Source: Paramoeba atlantica (lineage: Eukaryota; Discosea). From it: DNA of 64,000 nt. The stretch is from positions 186,001 through 250,000 of the forward strand of contig CDRNVI010000139.1 in assembly GCA_977017575.1 (NCBI GenBank), in the 5' to 3' direction. The position numbers and the translations under genes were made by a program. How positions within the stretch are numbered: position 1 is the stretch's first letter; each line of letters starts with the position of its first letter. Shown here in pieces: positions 37,201-49,773 of this stretch. The notes beneath the pieces were generated by a model. The model worked only from the letters and a program-made list of their open reading frames with translations, had not been told where the DNA came from and did not search any database.

Positions 37201-39870
37201 GAAATATACTGCGAGAGTTTTGACTGAGGTTGGAGAGCTGTTTTTGATGAGAGAACAATATCAAAATTCGATACTCTTTTTTGAACAGGTTTTTCTCTTT
37301 CTCTTTCTCTTTCTTCTCTCTGTCCCTCTCTCTTCTCTCTTTCCCTCTCCCTTCTTTCTCTCTTTCTCTTTCTCTTTTCTCTTTTCTCAAAATGGATCAT
37401 TTGAAATATCCTGCAAGAGTTTTGCCTGAACCACCATTCTCTTTTTCATTCTCTTTTCTTTCTTCCCTTTCCTCAAAACCACCACAGATTTTTTTTCTTT
37501 CTCTTTTTCTTTCTTTCCTCTCTCTCTCTCTCTCTCTCTCAATCAAAGAACCAATAAAAAAATAGGCACTGGCAATACAAGTTCGAGTTCTTGGGACGGG
37601 GAGTCACGCCACAATTTCACATCTTTATCGGTTAATGGGTTCTGCTCTTTCTCCTCAGGAGATGTGGGAGGAATCTTTGGATAGGTTTTTTTTTTATTTT
37701 TATTATTATTATTTATTATTATTTATTATTATTATTTATTATTATTTTTTGTTTTTTTATTTATTTTATTATTCTTCTGATTTTATTCTGCTCAAAATTT
37801 CTTCTTCTTTTATTCTTTGTTTTTATTCTTTTTGAAAATAAAAATAGGTACAAAGATGCTCTTGCAGTTGAAGAAGAAATAAATGTCGATCCACAAAATT
37901 GGGTTGTCACGATCACTTCGTATACTTTTATTTTTTACTTCATTTTTATTCTTTTTCAATTCATTCAAAAAGAATCTCAAAAAAAACAATTTTTTCTTTT
38001 CTCTTTTTCTTTCTCTTTTTCTTTTTCTTCGCTAGATATGAAATTGGTGTCACGGCTCTTTTGTTGGGGCATTGGGCGAGTTGGCATGCAAATGATATTG
38101 AAGCTTCTTATTATTATCAATATGGAATGCATTTTCTCTTAAAATCATATCAACTTGGGTTTTGTTTCAATTCTTTATTATTTTAGAAGAGGAAAAGAAA
38201 GAGAAAGAAGAAAGAAAAGAAAAAAGAAAGGTAAAACATAGAATATTTACTTTGTTTTATTAAATTGAATTTATTTTTTGTCAAAAAAGGAGGCTTTTGG
38301 GAAAGACAGAAAGAAGTCCTTTTATGGCAAAAATGAAATGTCGAGTGGCCGAACTTCTTCACCGATTTCAGAGTGAAAAGTGTTGTTTGTATGTTCGAAA
38401 AGTTGTTTTTGGATTTGGAAAAGAGGTTTTTTTTTATATTTATTTTATTTATTTGTTTTATTTTCAAATGTTTTTAATATTAATATTATTACTCTTTTTT
38501 TAAAATTTCTTCATTTTTTGAAATGGGCAATTAGATTGTTTGGCAAGATGAAGAAGAAGTAAGTTGTGAAATGCCAAGGTTACAATGTGCTTTTCATTTA
38601 TTACGACATTCTCTTTGGACTTTTGTTGATTTGTATGAGGGTTCAGCCAATTTTCCTGTTACAGAGGTATGCTTAAGAGACTTCTTTTTTATTTAATTTT
38701 TAGATAATAACAGTTTGAAAACCAATTTTTTGATAAATAAAACAAAAAATAAAATAAAAGAAGTAAACAAAAATAAATCAAGTAAATAATCTCCAAAAAA
38801 ACAGGTTCTTCGAAATACAGGAGATGTACTAGTAGACGACGGAAAAAGAGATCTGGGTCTTCATTGTTATACCCAAACAAGAGATATTCTTCATCGTTTG
38901 TATGGTCCTGAGCATTATTTTGTTGCTCGCATTTTGCAGAGAATTGGTTCTTCTTCTTCTTCTTTAGTATTATTAATGATTATATTATGATTATTATTAT
39001 TTATTACCATTAATTATTAAGTATCCTTATTGTTTATCTCTCTTTTTTCCAAGAGATATTCTCCCATTTCTTCAAGATTCAAAGAATGAAAATAGGTGGA
39101 ATTATGTTGGGGCAAAGAAAGCTTGATGAAGCAATGAATTATTTTACAATGGCACTCGCAATTTTCAGGTTTGAAAAAAGAGAAAAGAAAGAAAAAAAAT
39201 CTTTCTTCTCAGTTTAAATTTTCATTCAATCTTCTTATTTCCCTCTCTCTCCCTCTTCTCTCTCTCCCAGACTCTCCTCTCCATCAGACGAACACAGAGA
39301 CATCGCAACAACAATAAAATATACTGGAGACACACGCAAATTAATGAGACAATTTAAAGATTCTATTGATTGTTATAAAAAGGCTCGAAATATTTGGAGG
39401 AAAATGGGAAATGGGCGTGACGATTGTGACGAGATTGCCAGTCTTTATGTTGGTTTGTTATTTTTTTTTTCAATATTTTATTTGTTTTTAACATTTTCAG
39501 AATGAAAGGAATTTATTTGACTTGTATTCAAAAATATTTTTGATAATAATCAATTTTACAGAGATATCAGATGCACAATGTTTAATGGGAAAATACGCCT
39601 CTGCTCTCACCAGTATCGAAAAAGCTCTTCAAATTCGAATACAGCTTTTTCCTCCCAACCACCCTCGTGTCAATGGTTTTTAGTTTTTCTTTTTAAGAGA
39701 AGAGAAGAGAAGAAGGGAAGAGGAGAAGAAGAGAAGAAGAGAAGAGAAAGAAATTGAATCTTCTTTTTTTTCTTGCAGATGCTTTGGTTGAGAAAAATAT
39801 TATTCAAGATTTACAACCACCTTGTTTTGATTACTTTCTCAACATTTGTAGTGCAGTGAGAAGAAAGTGA
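28240..39870 (+). CDS. Large STAND NTPase-TPR protein with degenerate P-loop (NLR-like layout)
   Basis: One gene of 11.6 kb with roughly 30 short introns, starting MSGALLGLSGEFLSF and stopping at TGA 39868-39870. The N-terminal third has no recognisable domain and carries long Ser runs. The central NTPase resembles NB-ARC: KKVLLSGTENCCRRDLAIAF (Walker A position, 30191-30250, lacking GxGGxGKT), LLFWFDASSELSLI (30547-30590), SWVLVYDNAEDVEMV (Walker B, about 30892-30935) and GCIILISSRSSWDGS (sensor, 31134-31175). The C-terminal half (about 33-39.9 kb) is built of TPR-like helices such as ALRYVGLCCEFLGKIDHAFH, DAMQCLMGKYASAL-type pairs and DEAMNYFTMALAIF. STAND-TPR proteins are ligand- or partner-triggered switches in immunity and cell death. 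The role here is inference. The coding strand is extremely C/T-rich. A split into two genes is possible but I see no intervening promoter-like gap. Confidence 0.7.
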
Positions 39871-39975
39871 GTTCTCTCTTTCCTCTTTTCCTCTCTTTTC
39901 TCTTTCATGAAAAAGATCACAAATGAAGAATTACTTGCAAAGGATTTTTTTATTGATTTGATTTTGATTTGGTTT

Positions 39976-42900
39976 TTACTTTTTCTCACAAAAAGAGAAG
40001 CAGTCCTTTTCCGGATTTTGTGTCTAATCATAAATAACAGTGATTAATCAAAAAGAAAAAATAAATTCATGATCAAATTCATTAAAAAAAAGATATTTCA
40101 AAACTCAAAAAAGATCAACAAAACTCCCCCTCCCCCCAAAAAAACAAACAAAACAAAAACAAAAAACAAAAAACAAACCTCAAAATCAGAAACCACCTCC
40201 AAACCAGGAGAAGCAAGACACTCCTCCTCCCCCCCCTGCAACATCTGACAACGAAAATCATTCTCCTCAACAACAAGAAACCAACAACACCGAACAAAAC
40301 CACTCGGAGGAGGTGGAGGAGATGGAGTTGGAGATGGCGTTGGTGTTGGAGAGGGGATTGGCGTTGGTGTTGGAGATGGTGTTGGTGTTGGTGATGGTGA
40401 GGGGGTTGGTGTTGGTGTTGGTGTTGGTGTTGGAGATGGGGAGGGCTGTGCGGGTGGGCCGAGGAGTGTGACTTGTCCGGAGAAAGACCATTCCTTTGAG
40501 AATTGATTTTAGAAATTGGAGAGATTATATTAATGGAGAGAATAAAATGATTTTTGCGAAAAAAGAAAAGAAAAAATAAAAAATTGAGACCAAAAGAGTG
40601 CCTTCATTCCCAGTAATTTGATCTTCAACTTCCAAAGTCCATCGACCTTTTGCAAAAAAAAAAAGATTTAAAAATTCAATTCAAAACAACACAGTTCTAA
40701 TTCGAAGAACCTCGAATATCCTCATTCCAATGCCAATTGGTCACAAAATCAAACCCACCCTCCTTGTTATAAGAATTTCCCTTTTTTTGGAGAACAAAAA
40801 AGATAAGAAGAGAGAAAATAAAGAGAGAGAAAGAAGTCTTCTTCTTACCGCATTGAGTGGGAGTTTTGTCCCTTTCATTTTGACAGCTGTTGGAGGACTC
40901 TTAAACATTTGGGGATATAATCTCCTGTAAAATAAATATTAAATTTCAATTCTATTTTCTTTTAATAAAGTGATTTTAAAATTTTAACAAACCTGATTAA
41001 ATATTGTTCAGTTTCCCAAAAAATTGTGTTTGTTCTCGAAGGTTGATATTCAAAAGCCTGATCTATTTCAACATATTGTCAATAATTTACTTTGGTAGCG
41101 GGAAAAAAGAAGGATTTTCTCACCAATCAAAAGCGCATCAAGTTCAAATCCTTTTCTTTTCAAATTTTCCAAAATCGTGGGCACCGAACAACTGCATCAA
41201 AATCGTTCATTCAAATATTAAAAAAAATGAGAATTTGTCCCAACTCAAGAAATACAAACTTGCTCTTTGGTACCAATAAAACAGTGAAGTATTGTGACCT
41301 AAAAATTCATTTCAATTTCATGTTTTTCTAAAACTAGAACACTAAAAACAAAAAGTACAAACGTTGTCGAATATCCAGATAATTTACAAGTCCTTTCCTC
41401 ACAACAACTGTCTTCTAACACTTCCCAATAACTATTTCCAAACAATTATTGTCAAAATCACTGTAAAAGAAAAGAGAAAAAGAGAGAAACTCAGAGGTCT
41501 GAAAAGTGACAAATTGAACATCAAATTCAATCGGCCTCTGTAAATCTTGTGCGCCGAATTTTCCAGCTAAAAAAATAATAATTATTCAACAAACCAAAAA
41601 AAGAAAAACATTCATGAAATGATTGAATTACGAAATTTTGTTTTTTCATAATTATGAAAAAGAATTAAAACCATCATTAATTGCTCTCACTTCAATTGGG
41701 ACCCTTTCCCCTTCAATGATCCAAGAAATCTAAAGATATTTTGTTATTGAAATCCAAAAGATATTGAAATCAAATTTGAGAGATAAAAACCGAATTTGAA
41801 TTGTAATGCCCAACAGATGTTGATAAAATACTTCTTGTATTCCTATTTTTTGAAATAATTATCAAAAAAATTCTTTGAAAAAGAAGAAAAAAAATCATTC
41901 AAAGATTAAAATGAAATGAGAGAAAACAGACCATGGTGAGACAAGAGTAATTTGCAGCTCGCTTGCATCAGGATGCTCAATCTGAACATTCACTTTCACA
42001 CTCTCCAATCGATGAAAAGACCCCCCTAAATGATACCATTTTAAAGTGAATTCTCAAAAGAAAAGGAAAGAAAAAGAGAGAGAAAAAGAAAAGAAAAAGA
42101 GAAAGAAAAAGAAGAGAAACAAACGGGCGGACACATCGATTGTTGATCTTTTCACTTGGTGATCAGGAAGTTGGTATTTTCGAGTTGAACGAGAATCCAC
42201 AAACTTAATTATTTTTTTTAATTTGATTTTTGGAAAATACAAAAAAGAGAGAAAGAAGAGAAAGAAAATTGTACCTTTATTCCATTCAATCTTTTCCATT
42301 CTCTCTGAAATTGAACTTCTTCCACCGCTGCGGATGCATTCACAAAACCCAACCCCGCCTAATCCAAACAAAAACAAAACATTAAAAAAGAAAAAAAAAG
42401 AGAGAAGAGAAAGAGAGAGAAGAGAGAGAGAGAAGAGAGAGAGGAGAGAAGGAGAGAGGCACTTTTGGGTGGAAACGATGGCCACCATGGTTCCAATTCC
42501 AAGAGATTCCTCCAGGATGATACGCTGTATTTACCTATTTTGATAATTTAAAAATAATTTCTTTTTTGACAAATTAGAATTTCTTTTTGAATTTCTCAAA
42601 ACAAACCAAAATGTGACGAATTTGTTGAACTGTCATTTTCTTTGGCGCAGCTTCTTTCATGAGTGCAACCACTCCAGCTGAAAAAAAAAATCGAAGAAAA
42701 AAGTAGAGAGAAAAAGAGAAAAGAAGAGGGAGTAAATAAAAAGAATAAAAAGAAAAATAGTAGAAAAAAAAAATTCGAAAAAGAAAAAAAAATAATAATA
42801 AAACCGACAAAAGAGGCGGCAATTGGACTCCCGTAAACTTGAACACATTTTGATTCAGAAAATGATGGTAAACTTAATGGAGAGGCGTCACTTCCACCGG

Positions 42901-45074
42901 GAGCTGAAATTAGCTGGTGAAATGGGAACAGGTTTTTTTTTTGGTGTGTGGGGAGGGAGTGGGAGAGAAGGAAAAGAGGGTGAGAAATGAAGGGGAGAGA
43001 GAGAGAGAAAAGAAAGGGGGTTGGGTGTGAAAAAGCAGAAAAAAGAAAAAAAAGAATAAAAGAATAAAAAAAAGAACAAAAAAAGATTTTAAAAAAAAAA
43101 GAAAAGAAAAAGAAAAAGAAAAGAAAAAAGCAAAACTGAAGCAGCACAAAGCTCAGCTTGAGGGGGGATAGAGAGACCATTCTTCTTTTGTTGATGAGAA
43201 GAAACTGTGATCCCCCAAAGAGGAGAACAATATTTATCGAAATTACAATTGTCTTCTTTTTTTCCTCCATCTCCTATTTATTTTAATGTTTAAATATGAA
43301 ATAAAATATTTTATTTTAATATTGGTATTTTAATTTTTATTTTAAATTATCTTTAAATTATGAGTTTTTTTTTCTTACTTATTCTTGGAAAGAAAAAAGA
43401 ACCTGCTGAAATAATAACAGGTTTTCCTTCATCATAAGCACTTTTCACAATATCTTCACAAGTAGAACCTTTTTCAAAAAAAAAAAAAAAGAAAGTCTCA
43501 AAATTCAAAAAAGAAAGAAATCAAGAAAAAACAGAGATGAGAGAGAGGAGGGGAGAGGAAAGAGGGGGAGAGAGAAGAGAGAAAAGAGAGGGAGAAAAGA
43601 AAAAAGAAAAAAGAAAAAAGAAAAAAAGAAAAAAGAAAGAAAACATTCTTGACGATGAGAAGGTTCATCAGTAGAACCATAATTGACAACATAAATATCA
43701 GATCTTCCATGTTTTCTTAAATCATTCTGAATATACGAAAAACCAGCCATTTCCTTTTTTGAAAAGAAATTTATTATTTTGGAAAAGGAAATCCATATTT
43801 TATGGAATAAAAATAAAGGAATAAGAATAAAGAATCAGAATGATCAGAATGGAGAATTAAAGAATAAAGAATAAAGAATGAAAGAATAATAAAAAACCCC
43901 AATGGATTCTTATTCTCTTATCTTTTCAAAAATCTACTTCTTTTCTTTCTTTGAAATCTCAATTTTCTCCATTCTTAATTTTAAAGACTCTTTCTCATAA
44001 AACAATCTCTTTCTTTTCTATTCTTTTAAAATGGAAAAGTATTTTAAAAAAACCTCCATTGTACCCAAAACAGCATATTTGGCGCCTGGGGCAACTCCAG
44101 CTGAACAAACATTCCCTTCTCCCACTAAAAATAATCCAATTTTGAACATTTTCTCTTCTTTTTTCTCTTCATCTCTTCCTTTCTTTTCCTTCCTTTCTTT
44201 TCCTTTCCTTTCTTCCTCTCTTCTCTTTTTCTCTTTTTCTCAGAATAAACAAGAAAAAAACCAGCAGCCCCAGCACAAACTGGGAGAGTCATATCAAGGC
44301 TTGAAAGTCCAGAAGTTGAACTCGCCTGTTTTTTTAGGGAATGAATGAAAGAAAGAAAGAGAGAAGAGAGAAGAGAAAAAGAAAAAGAAAAAAAAGAGAA
44401 AATAAATAGAAGAGAGAGAGAGAAAAGAATGAAAAACCTTTCGATCAATCTGAGCAATTAAATCGAGGTGTTTGGGGATTGGTGAACCAGCTCCAGGAAA
44501 TCCAATCACCACACCTTTTTTATTCTTCAGAGAGAGGAAGAGGGAAAAGAGAGAAAAGGGAAAAGAGAAAAGAGAAGAAAGAATAAAAAGGAAGAAGAAA
44601 GAAACCTTCCCCAGAAATGCCACTCTTCCAAACATGGTCCAAATCCAAACCCCCTTTTTCGAAAAAAAGAAAACCAAATTTGAATTGATTTTTATCAAAA
44701 AGAAAGAAGAAGGTAAAAGAAAAGTAGAGACAAACCAGGTTGCGATTCGGAATACCATGAGAAGATACTCTTCTCTTCTCCAAAACAAAAAACAAGAGAA
44801 AGAGACAAGAGAAGAAGAGGGCGAAACATTTCTCCTCAAAGAGAGAGAAAAGAAAAGAGAAAAACGCCACAAAAAAAGGAAAAAAAGAAAGACTTTTTGA
44901 TACCGAAAAATAACCTTTTTTGTCTTTTTGGAGGTGCTTTTCTCTTTCTTTTTGACCTTTCTGGGATGAGAGCCGCCCGACCTGCTCCAGAACAAAATTT
45001 TCTTGTTTCTCAAACAAAACCAAATTTTGGATTGAGTCTTTTGGAAAGAAAATGGAGGGAAAAGCTATGATCAT
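39976..45074 (-). CDS. Kexin-like pseudoprotease with P-domain (catalytic residues lost)
   Basis: Subtilase-fold protein of the kexin/furin type, with about 18 short exons. Joined exons read [20 protein letters not shown], then [18 protein letters not shown], where active relatives have [17 protein letters not shown] stands where HGTxxAG belongs, followed by [26 protein letters not shown] matches the NSWGP strand, then [10 protein letters not shown] and, at the serine site, [18 protein letters not shown] in place of GTSxAAPxVAG. All three triad positions are thus replaced. The P-domain region follows ([20 protein letters not shown], then [12 protein letters not shown] and [16 protein letters not shown]), then a Pro-Ser-Thr repeat linker and a Cys-bearing tail ending CFSFCEKK at 39976. 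The 5' end is uncertain. The only in-frame ATG found (45074) overlaps the kexin start on the other strand, and no signal peptide is seen there. Confidence 0.75.
40315..40455. repeat. Minisatellite encoding a Pro-Thr/Ser-Pro linker
   Basis: GTTGGTGTTGGA-type units on the plus strand encode repeated [11 protein letters not shown] on the minus strand, near the C-terminus of the pseudo-kexin. Such linkers are usually O-glycosylated and extended. Confidence 0.8.
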
Positions 45075-46877
45075 CCCTCTTTTCCTTCTTTCTTTTGTTT
45101 CTCTTTCTCTTTGCGGCACTTTTGGTCACGGGCTTCCGCCATCCTTCCATGTCCCTTCTGACTTCAACCCAGAGACCGCAGAGCTTTCTGATGAGTGGGC
45201 TGTTCGACTTCGAGAAGGAGTTGAAGATATCCATAAATTGGCCTTTGATCATGGGTTCAATGTCCATCGACTTGGTATCGCGTCTTTGAAGAATGTTTTC
45301 ATCTTCAAGGAGCACCCACAACGATCTCGTTTCCCTTTCCCTCACTTGAACTTGTCTGAACATGTTGAGTGGGCTGAACAACAAATCTACCGCCGTCGTG
45401 TTCGCCGATCAATCAACTTCAATGATCCAAATTACGAGGATCAGTGGCATTATCATTCTGTGGGGAAAGATATGAACATTCTCCCTGTTTGGGAATCTGG
45501 GAATATGGGAGAAGGATGTCAAATTGCCATTGTGGATGATGGACTTCAGTGGAGTAATCCTGATTTGTCTGTCAATTATGACCCTCTTGGTTCTTATGAT
45601 TTCAACTATGATGACGATGATCCTACTCCTGATAAGTACGAGGACCAGCATGGAACTTCTGCTGCTGGTTGTGCTGCTGCTGCTCCCAACGATATTTGTG
45701 GTGTTGGTACTGCACCCCATGCCAAACTTTCTGGTATTCGTTTGATTTCCAAACTTGCTTCTGATGCGACCGAAGCAGATGCTCTTGGTTTTAAGTCTGA
45801 CCGAAATCAAATTTATTCAAACTCTTGGGGACCGACTGATGATGGAGATACCCTTGAAGGTCCTGGCATCCTCTTGCGCGATGTCTTTACCGATGCAATT
45901 CAAAATGGGAGAGACGGAAAGGGAGCTTTGTATGTTTGGGCTGGTGGTAATGGAAGAAGTAGAGGTGATAATGGGAATTATGATGGCTATAATAACAAGC
46001 CTTATACTCTTTCTATTGGTTCATATGACTATTCTGGACATGTTGCTCATTATTCTGAGTCTTGTTCTTGCCTTTTTGCTTCAGCTCCAAGCAGGTTTCT
46101 TTTTTTTCTCACAGTACCATTATTATTATTTTTTTGACCCTATATACTTCATTCCTGTCAGTCTTTCTCATTTTTTTTATTCATTTCTTTCTTTTTAGTG
46201 GAACCTCTGGACCAGAAATTGTTACAACCTCTGTTTCAGCAAGGAATAATTATTGTACCTCATCGTTTGGTGGAACCTCTGCTTCTGCTCCAATGGTGTC
46301 AGGTATCATGTGTCTTGTTTTGAATGCGAATCCCCATTTGACCTGGAGGGATATCCAAGATATTGTGGTTCTGTCATCAGCTCCAATTGATCCTAAATCT
46401 TCTTGGCAAGGAAATGGTGCTGGTCTTCACTTCAGTCACAATTATGGTTTTGGAAAAATTGACGCTGCTCGTATGGTAGAATTGGCGGAGAATTGGGTTC
46501 CTTTGCCTCCTTCTGTTTTTTTTGATAGTGGATTAGGTTCGCCTCAAAAGTCTGTCGCTCGTGGTGCTAGTGAAACTATCACAGTCGAATGTGATGAAGA
46601 TTTTGTTGTTGAGCATTTTCAGCTTTATTTCAAAGTTTCGATTCAAAGGAGAGGGGATCTTTCTTTGACTGTTTTCTCACCATTTGGAACAACAAGCAAA
46701 ATGATGGTTAAACATCATGATTTGAAGCCTGGTATTACTTGGGTTGCTTCGAGTAATGCTGCTTGGGGTGAAAATTCGAAAGGTCAATGGAAATTGAAGT
46801 TCACCAATGGGGGATCTCGTGATATGATTATTCGAGAGTATGAGATCGTTCTTGATGGTCATATGTCCCCCAATTAA
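45052..46877 (+). CDS. Kexin/furin-like proprotein convertase (active)
   Basis: Secretory calcium-dependent S8B serine protease that cleaves after paired basic residues. Exons 45052-46094 and 46199-46877 are joined by one intron. A signal peptide ([20 protein letters not shown], then CGTFGHG) precedes a prodomain that ends in RRRVRR followed by SINFNDP (45391-45408), a furin-type self-cleavage site. Catalytic residues are intact: Asp in IAIVDDGLQWSNPDL (45535), His in EDQHGTSAAGCAAA (45649), oxyanion Asn in WAGGNG and Ser in FGGTSASAPMVSG (46278). IYSNSWGPTDDGDTLEGPG and DIQDIVVLSSAPID are family signatures. A P-domain (about residues 455-570) ends WGENSKGQWKLKF...YEIVLDG. There is no transmembrane tail, so the enzyme is probably soluble in the secretory pathway or secreted. 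The gene is head to head with its catalytically dead relative. Confidence 0.95.
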
Positions 46878-46933
46878 GTCGCTCTTTGAAAGGCCTCCTG
46901 ACTCAGTTATTTTTTATTTTTTTAATTTTTATT

Positions 46934-46939
46934 AATAAA
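46934..46939 (+). promoter_or_regulatory. Poly(A) signal of the kexin gene
   Basis: AATAAA lies 57 nt after the stop, in the 266-bp spacer before the exostosin gene on the same strand. Confidence 0.5.
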
Positions 46940-47143
46940 AAACCTTGATGGTATTTTTTCGATTGCCAAACTCTCAAGAAAGACGCAAATGAAAGAAAGA
47001 AAAAGACCAATTTGGGGCGATTTGGGATGTTTTTGAAAAATCCCTTTTATAGAAAAAGTACTTATTTGAGAGGATAAAAAAGCAGTCTTTGCCCAGAGGA
47101 AAAAAGGAAAGGGAAAAGGAAAAAAGTCCCAAGGAAAAGAGGA

Positions 47144-49420
47144 ATGGGAGAGAGGATGAGACGGGCGTCCTTTCTTTTCTGTTTCCTCTCTTTTGTGCTC
47201 CCCTCTCTTTCTTTCTCTCTGGGAGGAGGAGGAGATTCACTCACCGAGACAAACACCAAAACAAAAAACAATTCTTCTTCTCTTTCTCTCTTTCATTATG
47301 AGAAGTATTGGAAGAGAGCAGAGAAGCTCGCTCTCTTAGAGGACAGACAAGTTCCTCACTTTCAACCTTTGAAAGGTTGCCTCAAGGTTCCTTTTTCTTG
47401 TTCTTAATCTGATTCAATCTTTCGCTTCATATTTTTTATTATCTCAAGTGAACAAGAAAAAAAAAGAGAAAAAGTAAACAAAATTCTCCCTCTCCAAATC
47501 TCAGACAAAAAACCTTTCTTTTTTCTCTCAAAAAACAAAAAACAAAAACAAAAACAAAACAGATCTACATATACAATCTCTCCCAATCCCTTCAAGGAGA
47601 CTTCCCATTCGAAAAAATCACCTCCCAAGAATGGTTAGAAAAACTCGTCTTCATCAAAAAAAATCAAAATACAAAACCATTCGAATTCGAAACTCCAATG
47701 AGAGCAGAAATTGATTTATTCCTCTATCGCCTTCTTGTAGACAACCAGAGAAGAAAGGAGGACCCTCTCTATTTTCGATATTGTGGCTTTCGTTGTGAAT
47801 TGGAGAGGGCGAGGAAGTTGTTGTATGAAGAGAGAGAGAGAGAGGGGTGTTTTTTGACAAGTGATCCAGAACAGGCGGATTTCTTTTTTGTTCCAATTCA
47901 TTTGGAAATTGGGAAATGGGGTCATGACTTTTGTCGACAAGGATCAAACTTTTCTGAGGTGTTTCCTCTCTCTCTCTCTCTCATCCCATTTTCTAAACCT
48001 TCAAAAACTCAAATTTTATTTCTCTTTCAAAAAAGATTCATCACAAGAAAAACCAAATTTTGGGAGAACTAGTTCATCTGAATCCTTCCACTTCTTGCCG
48101 CCACTTCTTTATGCATGCACAAGGTCTTTTCTTTTCTCTTCCTCTCTCTCTTCTCTTGAAATAATAAAGTCATTTTTCTTAGGGACTTATCAAGCAAGAA
48201 ATTGTAAAGCTTGGTTTTCTCGACCAGAGGGTTTATTTCAAAATGTTCTCAGAATTGGAGGAACACCAATTTTGCCAAAACATTCCCCTTTAGTACGAAA
48301 TGATCTCGAATTTTTTGAAAAACCAAGTTTTGAGGTTTCCTTTTTCAATTTTTTGGTGATTTTCAAGAAATCAAAAATGGAGTTTGATGGACTTGCAGAG
48401 AGTTCCAAACGAGTTTCCATATCTTATTTCAGTACCATATCCCACAAATGTTCATTGGTCAAGGACATTCAGAGGAAAGCCTCCTTGGGCGAACTCAAAC
48501 ACAGTTAATAATCTTTTTCTGAAAAGATCAGTTTGTTTTTTCTCACGAGAGGAAAAGTTTTCTCACTTTCAACCCCAAGATCAAAAAAAGGAAATATTTT
48601 AATCAAAAATATTATAAAATAGGAGAGACCCATCTTGATGTTATATTCTTCAAGAGCAACCGAACTCCATGGTGATATCCCAACCAGAGAAAAAATCCTT
48701 CAAGCTTGTCAGAATTATCAGAAAGTCAGCCTCTCTTTCTTTTAATAATCGAAAAAAATAATCTCATTTTTCCCTCTTTCTTTGTAGAAATCAGCTGATA
48801 TTTGTCACCTCGATCTGGATTCTGGAACTCTCTCCAAAAAAGAGAATGCTGTCTTTTGTCTTGAGCCAATGGGAGATTCCCCATTTCGAAAATCTATCTT
48901 TGGTTTTTCTCTTTTTAATTTTTTTTTGTCATCACTTTGAATGACCATTTATTCCTTTTTGTTTGAAGATTCAATCACGTATGGCTGTATTCCTGTTCTT
49001 TTTTCCGAAATAACTGACACTATTGCCCCGTATCATTGGGGTGGATGGAGAAATAGAACTCGAGTTTTGGTTTCAAGAAAAGATTTTCTCGAAGGGCGGA
49101 TTGATTTAAAGGTTTCTTTTCTCCTCTCTCTCTCTCCTCTCTTGCTTCTCCTAAAATTCGAATATAGGTCCTCCTTGAGTCAATTCCCTTTTCTCTCCTT
49201 CGAATTCTCCAACAATCAATCCATAAAGTTGGAAAGAGATTTCAAACAAGTTTGCAATATGACCCAGGTATCTTTTTCTTTCAATTTTTCCAAAATGGGC
49301 ATTAAATTTGATTCATTTTAACCAGGGGATTCTCAATCTTTTATTTTGAGAGGACTTGTTGATAAGAAAGGAAAATGTGAAGCTGATCTGAAAAAAAGGA
49401 AAACAAATTACTTCCACTAG
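47144..49420 (+). CDS. Exostosin-family (GT47) glycosyltransferase
   Basis: GT47-type enzyme of the secretory pathway, related to the exostosin domain of EXT proteins and plant GT47 enzymes; donor and acceptor unknown. About nine exons. The start MGERMRRASFLFCFLSFVLP is a signal peptide or anchor. Family landmarks in order: YIYNLSQSLQGDF, TSDPEQADFFFVPIHLEIGK, HLNPSTSCRHFFMHAQGTYQ, EFPYLISVPYPTNVHW, then RPILMLYSSRATE with GDIPTREKILQAC, then FCLEPMGDSPFRKSIF and DSITYGCIPVLFSE. DSITYGCIPVLFSE is the exostosin signature around the catalytic and donor site. The protein ends NYFH at 49420. It has a single exostosin domain and no second GT64 domain, so it resembles plant and protist GT47 enzymes more than animal heparan-sulphate polymerases. 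The start at 47156 (MRRASFLF) is an alternative. Confidence 0.88.
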
Positions 49421-49450
49421 ACAATAACCCAAACAATATAATTGATTCAA

Positions 49451-49714
49451 ATGAGCATCAACAACAACTTCGAGATTGATGAATGTGTTTTCCCAAATGA
49501 AAAAGAAAGAGATGGGAAAGAATTTATCTTACGACATCCAAACCATCTCAAGATTTTTATTCAAGCAAAGCGAGCAAAAAAATCGAAGAATAAAATTCTG
49601 GTTGAAAGAGGTTTTTTATTAAAGAAACAAATCCAGAGAGAGTGTGCAAAAAACTCTGTTTCTGTTGGGAACGAGAAGAAAAGGGGGTCAGATGAAACTG
49701 AACCAGAACAATAA
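49451..49714 (+). other. Possible small open frame in a convergent spacer
   Basis: The 353-bp spacer between the exostosin stop and the TRIM-NHL stop holds an 87-codon frame beginning MSINNNFEIDECVFPNEKER, Lys-rich and without recognisable motif. It could be a small gene, but its place between two 3' ends makes transcribed untranslated sequence just as likely. Confidence 0.2.
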
Positions 49715-49773
49715 AAATAAGAAAGGTGGCAGAGAAAAGAAAAATCAAAAAAACTAAAACCTTCTCTTCAAAA

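Noticed and set aside
48520-48602. Coding continuation LFFLTRGKVFSLS in the exostosin gene
   Set aside because: Reading on leads to a stop. Skipping 48510-48624 as an intron joins in phase to the family-like RPILMLYSSR exon.
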